A DNA stretch of 64,000 nucleotides from Piscicola geometra (Eukaryota; Annelida; Clitellata; Hirudinida; Piscicolidae): contig OX030956.1 of NCBI GenBank assembly GCA_943735955.1, positions 7,713,145 to 7,777,144 on the forward strand. Reading direction: 5' to 3'. Made by a program: the position numbers and the translations under genes. The notes below the pieces were generated by a model, which was given only the letters and a program-made list of their open reading frames with translations, had not been told where the DNA came from and made no database searches. Shown in pieces: positions 52,572-62,500 of this stretch (position 1 is the first letter of the stretch; every line of letters begins with the position of its first letter).

Positions 52572-55228
52572 ATGCCTTTAGCTCATTCTGTCGTTAGAAA
52601 CACAGTGTGCACTGTTAATGCCGAATCATGCCAGTTTGGTGTTGTGGTTGACGGCACACAAGACTGCAATGGGTTAGAGCAGGAATCGATATGCATTCGT
52701 TTTGTTGATGAAGCTCTAAACGTTAATGAACAGTTTATTGGTTTATTCAGCCCAACAGACACGACCAGACAAACATTATATGCTGTAGTAAAAGACGTTC
52801 TGATCAGAATTATGCTACCCATAGAAAACCTCTGAGCTCAGACTTATGACGGCGCTGCTAACATGAGCGGCCGATATAATGGCTGTCAAGCTATTATCAG
52901 CAGTAAGCACCCGCTTGCATTGTTTTTCCACTGTTCTGCACACTGTGCAAATCTTGTTGCCCAGCCCACAGCTGCCGCAAATCCTTTTGTGAGCAATTCA
53001 CTTCAGTTTGTCCAAAAGATAGGTGCCTTGTACAATCGTTCAGGGAAGGTCAAGAAGCAGTTTAGTGATGCTTTAGTGTCTCTTATAATTGACTTGATGA
53101 ACCCTTCTCTTGATCCGGCATCCTTATCTAGTTATAGATCTGTATCTAATCTTTCCTTTATTTCTAAGGTCTTCGAAAAAGTTACTTCTCAAAACTTAAT
53201 CTTCTATCTAGAAAAATACTCACTTCTTCCTTTCTCTCAAACTGGTTTTAGAATTGACCACTCCACTGAAACTGCTTTACTTAAACTCTATAATGACCTT
53301 ATTTTGAATTCTGATTCTAAGCATCATCTCTTTATGCCTTGACTTTTCATCTGCTTTTAATCATTTTGATCATACTCTTTTACTAAATGTTTCAGATTAT
53401 TTCTTTGATATTTCTGAATCTTCCCTTAACTGGCTTAAATCATATATTTTTGAGCGAACTTCTTATGTATCAATAGAATCATCTCGTTCTTCATCTGTTT
53501 CATTATCTTATGGTGTCCACAGGGCTCAATCCTTGGACCCTTAATTTTTATTCTCTACACCTCTAAACTACCTCATATTATTTCTTCATCTTCCTCAAAT
53601 AGTCAAACTTATGCTGATGACTCCTATATTTATACACCTTTCACTGATTCTTCTCTTGACCTTGCTGTTAATAAAATAACTCTCTGTCTTCAATCTATAA
53701 TTTCTTGGGCTTCATCTATGTTTCTCAAACTAAACCCTGACAAACTTGAACTCTATTTCAATAAAAAATCAAAATATTTACTATCCCTTCCTTCTTTAGT
53801 TTTGCCTCCCCCTTCCTCATTATCTCTAAACCCTTCATCTTCTATACGTAGCCTTGGTTTTATCTTCGATTCTAACCTGTCTTTAGCTCCTCAAATTCTA
53901 CCTGTTTCTAAATCTTGTTATTTCCACATTTGTCATATTAAACAGCTTCTTCATTTTCTTGATGATCCTACTTTGCAGCTTCTTGTATCTTCTCTAGTTC
54001 TCTCCAGGATTGATTATTGCAACTCTTTTTACTATGGTCTACCTGATATTACTTTGTCTCTTCTAAATAAAGTCTTTAATTGTGCTGCTCGTCTTGTTGC
54101 TCGTGCTCTTAAAATTTCTCATATTTCTTCTTATCTTCGTTTGTTACATTGGTTACCTTTGAGATCTAGAGTGACTTTTAAAATATGCTTATAGATTTTT
54201 AAAGTTCATAAATGTACTGCTCCAATTTATCTTAAAAATCTAATTAAACACCCCCCTAAATCTGGTCTAAGATCCTCGACATTTAATCGTTCTTTTCGTT
54301 TTTCAGTTAAACACTCTTTTGCTCAACGATCTTTTTCTTACTGCGGTATTTTTTATGGATTTCTTTACTCTCTTCTCTAACTTCAACTAAGTCACTCATA
54401 GCTTTCCGTCGAGGCCTGGAGACGTATTTGTTTAAAACGTGATAGATGAGCGCTTTTATTCACTTCGTAAAGGGCGCTAAACAAATAATAAGGGATTGAT
54501 TGATTTAATTAATATCAGAAGTTTATGAAGCCAAAAAACAAAGTTTGTTCCAATGGGCGCTGATCATGACATGTGGCAATAAGAACTATCAAATTCCACA
54601 ATTGTAAAGGGCGCTAAACAAATAATATGTGATTGATTGATTGATGAGCCACTGAATAAAAAGTATAGTAAAAAAATTCTTTGTCCCACAAGATGGCTGA
54701 TCAGAGTATCTACAGTGTCTTCTGAGCTTGAACATTATGAATTGGTACCTGTGAGCTTGGAATCATTTGCTTCTATTGGCACAGCTGATGAATCAGCTGT
54801 AGAGGCTCGAGGCTTTTTTTCAACAGGGCACTACCTCACTGGTCCTCAAGGTAGTTGTTTTTGTGTTTTCACTTCTGGAACAGTTAAACAAGTCGTTGCA
54901 ATCAGCAATTGCCAAGTTCAGTGGAATAGTTGCAGCGACTGATTCCGTTGTGCGAGAATTGCGTCGCCTACTATCAGATGAACAGTTTAACGCCGTTTTC
55001 AGAGAGGTCAACAGTATGGTTTTGGCATATGATCTCGAGCCGATTGCTGTACCTCGGGTGCGAAAACCACCACAAAAGTATTGTGGGCTGGGCCCAGCTT
55101 ATGTAGCAACAACACCAGAGGAACATTATCGAGCAGCATATTACGCTGCCATAGACATTGCAATCATGCAACTCACAGAAATATTCAATCGAGATTCTTC
55201 TGGTTTACGTTCATACTTTCTTGTTTAA
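52572..55228 (+). pseudogene. hAT transposase (DUF4371/ZMYM-type), broken by a LINE insertion
   Basis: The 5' part (52572-53075) reads VVVDGTQDCNGLEQESICIR, then YDGAANMSGRYNGCQAII, then FHCSAHCANLVAQ, the C-S-A-H-x-x-N-L box of this hAT group, with a stop after IENL. The 3' part (54637-55228) resumes with LCPTRWLIRVSTVSSELEHY and ends AIDIAIMQLTEIFNRDSSGL. Between them lie a LINE and its 3' tails. A frame change also occurs near 54860. Inactive. Confidence 0.8.
53078..54636 (+). mobile_element. L2/CR1-like LINE insertion, 5' truncated, inside the hAT transposase
   Basis: Reverse transcriptase remnants: SLSSYRSVSNLSFISKVFEK, FSQTGFRIDHSTETALLK, and after frameshifts YADD near 53610. The frame 53718-54194 gives the RT C-terminal end (SRIDYCNSFYYGLPD, LHWLPLRSRVTFKI). 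The 3' end is GGGCGCTAAACAAATAATA with TTGATTGA repeats at about 54474, and a second tail of the same kind lies at about 54607, so two LINE-type insertions or a tail duplication are involved. Dead copy. Confidence 0.75.
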
Positions 55229-55789
55229 AAACCAGAAAGAATACAGAACTTTAGCTTTAAAACGCTAAGGCTAAAGCCTAAATCTTCGATTAAATCTTCG
55301 ATTTAGTCTTTTGGGTGTGGGGGGGGGGTTCATCAAAAGTACTTACTTCCAATATTAAATGTTCATGAAACAACTTAGTGAACCATATTCCAAGTGGACG
55401 TAACGAATTTATAATTTTGCGATTTTTTGCCTACTTATAGTGGCAATAGAAAAGTATTTTTATTGAGTATCGAACTTTTTTCTTAATGTTTGGCGATACA
55501 AATATAAATAGTTGATACAAAAAAATTAGCAATGCAGCAAACAATACTAAATAGTATCGCTGGTACTGTTTTGGCCGATACCGGTTCTTTGATTCCAACC
55601 CTGGGGAGGAGCCCCCAAGATTTTCCGCAGATTGCCGCCCTTGCATGAAAGCAATGTAATATTTTGTTGATGACTAAATAATACTGAATGAAATATACAT
55701 AAAGTTTTTGAGGTTTTTTTATTATGGGTTACTTCCTCGCTCATTGCCAATCTTGTCTGTGTACACTTTTGAATTGAGTGCATAACTAG

Positions 55790-55910
55790 CATGGGCGGCG
55801 ATCTTGGGGTGATTCTGGGGTCCAGACCCGTACACTTTTTGGTAGTGTCCATGGAATGGACACTAGGACTCCCCCAGGATGGTAAGATTCGCAGCAGATC
55901 GCCACTCTTG
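55790..55910. mobile_element. 121-bp hAT-type MITE
   Basis: Left end CATGGGCGGCGATCTTGG and right end the complement of CAAGAGTGGCGATCTGC. Target duplication ATAACTAG/ATAATTAG (55782-55789 and 55911-55918, 7 of 8 identical). The whole element is partly palindromic. Confidence 0.75.
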
Positions 55911-55999
55911 ATAATTAGTAGTAGTATTACAAAAAGCACTGACTAACCAGATTAACATGCGAAGATTTTATAAACTGTTAAAATTGGCAATGGAATGCC

Positions 56000-56700
56000 A
56001 TGAGTTACTTATCTACAGTAACATTTTCATGAAGGATGGATTTGTTGACAGAGTATTACAACTGGCAGCTGCTTCTTTTTGTAATTGGAAACACATTTAT
56101 CTAAGAAGGAAAATGTTGAAAGCTTTCTCGTGAATGGGTTTCAGCAAATAAAACCCATTTATTCGAATAATTAATTTCGTAGTTTGTAGGTAATTTTCGA
56201 AAACTATTTTTTAAAGAATTATTTTTTTCAACATATTATGTAAATGAAGATTTTTTTCCCAATTTATATAAAAGAGTAACTTTTTAAATAAATAATGGGC
56301 ATATTAGTTTTTTATGCGATGAATGGTCCAAACATTTTTTAGTTAAAAAAACTGCTCTTCCTCTTATTCGGGGCTGGATACCAGGGGCGGCGATCTGCTG
56401 CAAGTCTTGGGAGGGTCCTACCCAGCATAGATGGCGATTTGGGGGGGGGGGGGGAGTCTTGGGACCCAGATCATTAAGGTGGACTCTTTCATTACCAAAA
56501 AGTGGAGGGTTGGACCCCAAGACCCATTCAGGATCACTGCCCATGCTGGATACGCCCATGGTTGGGACCCAAGCATCCCATACATTACAATATGCCAATT
56601 TATAATGCGCCTAGGCACGCAAATGAGGCACGACATACGTTAGAAACACCGCCTCATATAAACTAGGTATATGATAGCTCACGGTCAATTATCAAGGGTT
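56000..56700. repeat. Dispersed repeat, paralogous to about 60900-61780
   Basis: The two regions share GGGTTTCAGCAAA, TATTATGTAAATGAAGATTT, AATAAATAAT.GCATATT and TTATTCGG.GCTGGATAC in the same order, then a tRNA-type SINE tail. The 56-kb copy contains a MITE at GCTGGATAC where the 61-kb copy is unbroken. Confidence 0.7.
56382..56545. mobile_element. 164-bp hAT-type MITE with empty-site control at 61.3 kb
   Basis: It starts CAGGGGCGGCGATCTGCTGC and ends CAGGATCACTGCCCATG. A perfect 8-bp duplication CTGGATAC lies at 56374-56381 and 56546-56553. The paralogous repeat at about 61313 reads GAGCTGGATACGCACATG without the insertion, which confirms both boundaries. Confidence 0.88.
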
Positions 56701-56705
56701 CGAAC
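56590..56705 (-). mobile_element. tRNA-derived SINE (family 2), partial
   Basis: Shares TTTATAATGCGCC.AGGCACGC and CACTAGGTATATGATAGCT (here AACTAGG) with the fuller copy at 61690-61873. It ends at GGGTTCGAAC, the B-box part, so the tRNA-like head is truncated. Confidence 0.6.
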
Positions 56706-56876
56706 AAATCTTAAATATTTTATATAATATTAAAACACAACATATGTTCAAAATCTTATAGAAAAAAATAATATTAGTTGAAATTTTTTTTACATTACAC
56801 TGATGATATTTTTAAAAAACATTGTGTTTTAAATGTGAATATTTGCAAAAATGTGAAATCGAAAATGTAATGCTTA

Positions 56877-57866
56877 GGGGCCATCCATAAAAGACGTCCA
56901 CAAACTTTTTGTCCACTTTTGTCCACTTTTGACTTAACCCCCCCCCCTCCCCCCCTAGACGTCTAAAACATATAATTTACCGAACTTAAATCAATGAATA
57001 TTTTGGAGAAATATACAAGAATATAAAGAATATAAAGAGTATGTGTTTACAAATATTTATTTAGAAATTCCAATTATTTTCAGGAAAGATTCTTAATGAA
57101 ATAATAACTGCTCAAATTCGTTTTAGTATATCAGTGTAATAAAAATGTCATGAACAAATAACCACCATCGTTCAATCAACAGAAAATTCTAATTTTTAAG
57201 AATTGTTATTTGAGATTTTATTATATTCGACAAATCAGAATTTAACAACATATTTAAAAAATAATATTCAACCGTATTAATTATTATTGAACCTATCGTT
57301 TCTAAACAGGGGCGGCGGTCTGCTGCAAATCTTGGGGGGTCCTAACCAGCATGGACGATCCTGGGGGGGTTCTAGGGTCCGGACCCCCCTTCCCCCACTT
57401 AAAAAACATTGTAAAACTTTTTTTTATACGAATATTCAAAAAAACAATAAAAAGTTTTATTTTAGACAGCTATAACTATAACTACACACACTCACAATGA
57501 ATTAATATGTAACAATTCTGTTTTATGCCATGTTTGACAATTGTGTTCGCATCAAAACAAGAGTTTGAAAATGTTTCTATTAAAAAAGTGGGAAGAGGCC
57601 GGAGCCCAGAACCTCTCCAGGATCGCCACCCATGTTTCTAAATATTGCCTGTTTGTGAAAGATTGTTTGGGTTTACATCCCAACTCTTTTGTCATTAAAC
57701 TAGAAGTATTTTGCAGTAAATTTATGCAAAACTACTGCACTCAAAATACACTACGATGTGGATATCCACTTTGACCTCAACCCCCTCCCCCTTTGTCCAC
57801 TTTAGTCCACTTTTTGCTGAACCCCCCTTCCCCCCTTTTGTGTGGACGTCTCTTATGGATGGCCCC
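56877..57866. mobile_element. Inverted-repeat element with GGGGCCATCCATAAAAGACG ends
   Basis: Left end GGGGCCATCCATAAAAGACG (56877 on) and right end its imperfect complement (GACGTCTCTTATGGATGGCC to 57866). Both are followed inward by TTTGTCCACTTT.GTCCAC and C-runs. The interior lacks a coding frame and carries a younger hAT MITE at 57307-57634. I could not define a clear target duplication, so the superfamily is left open. Confidence 0.65.
57307..57634. mobile_element. 328-bp hAT-type MITE nested in the GGGGCCATCC element
   Basis: It begins CAGGGGCGGCGGTCTGCTGC and ends CAGGATCGCCACCCATG. A perfect 8-bp duplication TTTCTAAA lies at 57299-57306 and 57635-57642. The interior shares ACAGCTATAACTATAAC and CGCATCAAAACAAGAGTTT with family copies at 51.7, 58.1 and 58.9 kb. 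Confidence 0.85.
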
Positions 57867-57956
57867 AAAGGAATAAAATAACTTAGATTGAGTTGTATAA
57901 ACCATTTCACTGATTGGGATGTTGTTAAACGGTTTGTGACAAACAACCCCAATATG

Positions 57957-58308
57957 CAGGGGCGGCGATCAGCTGCAAATCTTGGGGGGTCCTACCCACC
58001 ATAGACGATACTGGGGGGGTTCTAGGGTCCGGACCCCCCTTCCCCCACTTAAAAAACATTGTGAAACTTTTTTTTATACGAATGTTCAAGTAAGCAAAGA
58101 ATAGTTTTGTTTTAGACAGCTATCACTATAAATACACATAGTCACCATGTATAACTTTATAAACATTCTGTTTTATGCCATGGTTGACGATTATGCTCGT
58201 ATCAAAACAAGAGTTTAACTATTTTTTTAAAGTGGTGGGTTCACATTAATCTCACTACTAAAAAATAGAAAGTGTGGATCCCAAGACTCTCCCAGGACCA
58301 CCGCTCAT
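57957..58308. mobile_element. hAT-type family copy, about 350 bp
   Basis: Starts GCAGGGGCGGCGATCAGC and ends CAGGACCACCGCTCATG. It is closely related to 57307-57634 over its first 120 bp. No matching 8-bp flank could be found, so one flank may be rearranged. Confidence 0.65.
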
Positions 58309-58569
58309 GGTATCGTGCATATTCTCGGTATATAGCGATTTGGCTATGTTCCGTGAATGACATTTTCATTTGTCCAATTAATTTTCAGATATTTAATATC
58401 ATTAATAAAACTTTTAAATTAAGTTTCACAACTTTATATTTTGAAATTGAAATATATAAAAAATCTACACTTACATTCGCCGAGCCGCACTTGAGTGATA
58501 AAATGTATAGTATCTATTAACTTATTTCGTTTATAACTGTACTTTATGCATTTTCTCTGTAGTGTAATG

Positions 58570-58645
58570 GTTATAAATGAAAATATGCAGCCTTAGTGGC
58601 CTGAAAGCTCGTTCGGATTATACGCCACTATATTAATGCTCATCA
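58570..58645 (+). mobile_element. SINE family 1, 3' part
   Basis: AAATATGCAGCCTTAGTGGC and TTATACGCCACTATATTAAT match the body and tail of the SINE in CDIPT intron 4. The tRNA-like head is missing. Confidence 0.6.
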
Positions 58646-58697
58646 TTTATCTTCTTCATTATTTTTCAGCTTTTTCTAAACACCAAACCTCACATCA

Positions 58698-59010
58698 ATA
58701 ACCAGTGGTGGTGATCTGCTGCAAATCTTGGGGGCTTCTACCTAGCATGGACGATCCTGGAGGCGTACTGGGGTCCTACCCCAATTTAAAAAAAAATTAA
58801 CTTCTATTTTTATACGAATATTTAAGTAAACAAAGAATAGTCATTTTTAGACAGCTATCACTATAACTAAGCAATCTCACAATGTATTACTATATAAACA
58901 TTCTGTTTAATGCCATGGTTGACGATTATGCTCGCATCAAAACAAGAGTTTACAATTTTATTTATTGAAAAAAGTGAAGAGTCCACATTAAGGCAGACCA
59001 ATTTAAAATT
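58698..59010. mobile_element. hAT-type family copy, right end missing
   Basis: Left end CAGTGGTGGTGATCTGCTGC, then the familiar AATCTTGGGGG and CATGGACGATCCTGG, and internal GCTCGCATCAAAACAAGAG. No right terminus is recognisable, so it is truncated. Confidence 0.55.
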
Positions 59011-59592
59011 TACAAGTAATAAACGCCGTTAATTAAGGCATAAAAATGCTTTATGCATTTTAATAAAATGTTGCTTTGAAGTTCTTTAAAAAAAGCCAAT
59101 TAAATGTAAATACTAATTAAGATAGAAAAAAATAATCAAACTCTTAAAACTTATAAAGTCTTCCAAAAAAAGAAAAAAGGCTATAAAATGTTTAAGAACA
59201 CGAATACAACAACTATTTTTTCATAGAGGGTGAAGGTTGTACCAAGGATAAAAACTAATATTTAAAAATAATGATTTATTATAAGAGTTATTAAGCTTGT
59301 AACATACAACCCCTGTAACATATAGCCCTGATCTCCCCATATTATAAAAAGTCATAACGGAAATAAGATTTTTGTTTTTACGCGCTTTGTAATAAAATCA
59401 ATAAATTGTTAGGCATCTTTTCACAATTAATGGTTAAAAAAAGTTTCACAATTTTTAAATATTTAAAATATAATAAATTAAAATTTTAAAAATTTACAAC
59501 TCTCTATTTGTTTCTTTTAATTACTTACCTTTATGCCTGATCAGGTGACTACCAGCCTAGTTAGTTTCTATTTTTAAATTTTCAATATTACA

Positions 59593-62500
59593 ATGAGTAT
59601 TTCTGAGGAAGAATCTATCATTTTATATTCCTTGAAATGGATAGACAAAGTAAGTTCACAGCAAATTTTTAAAAAATATATATATATTCAGTTTTATATT
59701 CTTAGGGTCATTATTATATGGAGAAATCTGACAAATCGAATACGGAAATATATCTTTTATTGCCAATAAATTATTGGTAATGAAAGGCCCTTGCAGTAAG
59801 GCTTATAAAATGAAAATCATTATAATTATTACAATTTATTCATTTCCACGATTCGCGTAGAACTTTAAAATTTATATAGAAGAAAAAAGAGTATTAATGG
59901 AATACTATTTACTTTTTTTAAATAATTCAAATAGTTTTAGGGCAAGAACATTTAAAACTTTATTGGTACATACTATAATCATTCGTTATTTTATGTCAAT
60001 TTTAAAAATTGATGTATTAATTTTTTTATATAAAAAAAGCTGAGCTCTAACTAAAGTTAAATTTCGATTAACGCGTTAATAGATTAACGCCATGAAAAAA
60101 ATTAACGCAGATAAAAATTTTAATCAAAATTAATTTTTTAAAACTGATTTTATTGTTTTGCGCTACAGAAAATAGTCGAATACATTTCGTTGAAAAGGTA
60201 TCCCTCGTTTTTAAAAGTTGCATTTCATCAAAAGAAAGTCATTTCTTGTAGATTTGGTGAAAAATATGCAACATGTTCTATAGTGTTAGCTGTAATTTTT
60301 CATCTTACACAAGAATTATGCACTCAAAAGATGATATAACTTATGTTTTTCGTTTCAAAAACAAAAATTATTTCCAAACGAGACAAAAATTAGAATACCC
60401 CATGGTTAAGAGTGGCCATATCATTAGACCACCGATTTAAAAATGTAATTTTTTTTTTAATGAAAGAATTGTAACGTGGAAAGAGTTGGAGAAACTAGTA
60501 TAAGAAAACCTCCAAAACTATACAGCCTTCGCCAAACAAGCGACTCGAACATATGCAGTTTTAGATTCTGAAGATGAAGATACCTGAATGATTATATGAA
60601 TGAATGAAGTCAATAATTCAACGTTATATAGTGCAGCTCAAAATGATAGAGACGGCAGTTTTTAAAATTTAGAATTGACAATTTAAAATATTTAACATTT
60701 TAAACTTTTAATATTCATAGATAATTTTTTAAAAATGTTTTTAATAACACATTTTCAAACCATTTTTTAAATTGGTTTATTAATAAAAAATGTTTTTTAG
60801 AAGGGTCAAAATGATAGAGACGATATGGTTTTAGTGTCATCTGCTCTAAAATACAAAACATTTTATTTTCAAATTTGGTAATAACTTTTCTTTCACATAT
60901 AATCGAACAATTACTCAATGGATTGGCCATGTTGAGCATTCATTGTCAATGGGTTTCAGCAAAAAAAAATCCACTTATCGAAAAAGTAATTGTGAAATTT
61001 GCCAGTTACCCTCAAAAGCTTTTTTAAAGAATAATTTTTTCTGTATATTATGTAAATGAAGATTTTTTCTATACATTAATGTAAGTAAACTGATTTTTAT
61101 GTACATTATGTAAAAAAGCTGATTTTTTATGTACATTATGTAAATAAACTGATTTTTAAACGTATATTATATAAATAAAATGATTTTTTTCATATAATAT
61201 AAAAATACTAAACTTTCTTAATAAATAATAAGCATATTCGTTTTGTCTTTGTGTTAAGTGATTCAAACATTAAATTTAAAAAATAATTGCTGCTCCATTC
61301 TTTTTATTCGGAGCTGGATACGCACATGAATAGAATCTGAAGTAGGCTTAGAAAGTTGTTTCTTGTTTGGTGGCAACAACATGAAGAAGCATATCTTAGA
61401 TATTTAATATTAAAGATTTGTTAAAATATTTAAGACATGCATTTTTTATCTATTTTCAACTTTCAAATAGCTAGAAAGTATGATATCATAGTATTTGTCG
61501 TAAGAATTGTACATTTTTTCATATCCATGCTCTTCAAAATAAATGCCCGCCATCATTGATGCGATTTTCCATTCTTTTGAAAAACATATAAGAACATACC
61601 TGTAGTCAAATCTGGATTGACCCATATTCTTTCTCCATGACTATTAGTTTTGCAAAAGGGTGGTATTATTAAAATATATATAAAATAATGATGCTTATTT
61701 ATAATGCGCCAAGGCACGCAACTAAGGTGCCACTCACACGACATAAGTCGTGAAACACCGCATTATATACACTAGGTATATGATAGCTGACGGTTGGCTA
61801 AACAGGGATTCGAACTACTGACCTTTAAGTTGCAGGTCCAACGACTTTACCATCTAAGCCAACCCGCTGGCCTATGTTTTGGATAAAAAACTTATAGCTC
61901 AGCAAAATCATTTTATTAATTATATAAACTGTATTTAATTTTAAAAGATAAGATTAATAATAATGTTTGTTTAAAGGAAATATGTGGAGGACTATTGAAG
62001 TTTAGTGAAGGTGATCTAAATGCTGATTCCACTAGAGCTTTCATTGCAGTAGTTACCGAAGTGATAAAGGGTGTTAATGAAGAAAAAAACAGGTAACAAA
62101 CTTTTTTAATAAATATTTTAAAAAAATTTTAAATTTTTTTTATTTTATCACTTGATGTTTATATTCAATTCAGAAGGGAAAAAGAGATGATGGCATATCG
62201 TGTGGTCAGTTTGCTTTCACAAGTATGGTTATCAAAGCAAGAAATTTGTAAACAAAATATAAACTTCCCTTCCAACATCACTCTTTTTCCACCTGTCAAC
62301 TTTTCTTTTCTGTTAGAAATGCTGACACACTTCCATTGGGAGAACCACTTCATGAAGGCTTGTCTTTTACCGCTCATATAGGGGGAGGTTGCACAAGATG
62401 AAATTATTTTTACACCTAGCCTCATAGCTCACTTGCATAACCAATAACGTAAATTAAAATTCATCCAGCCATTATATTGATTCTTTTTCTAACTATATGA

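Larger units (their letters stand above)
51574..55643 (+). mobile_element. hAT element with interrupted transposase gene (family CATGGGCGGTGATC)
   Basis: It begins CATGGGCGGTGATCCTGG and ends with the complement of CAAGGGCGGCAATCTGC, flanked by a perfect 8-bp duplication CATGAAAG (51566-51573 and 55644-55651). The 5' third contains several partial copies of family termini (near 51855, 52010 and 52425). The transposase is split by an L2/CR1-type LINE. The left edge is only 10 bp from the piggyBac. Confidence 0.82.

Noticed and set aside
61800..61873. tRNA gene on the minus strand
   Set aside because: It has A and B boxes, but the 3' half of a tRNA cloverleaf is missing and a repeat body follows, so it is a SINE head.
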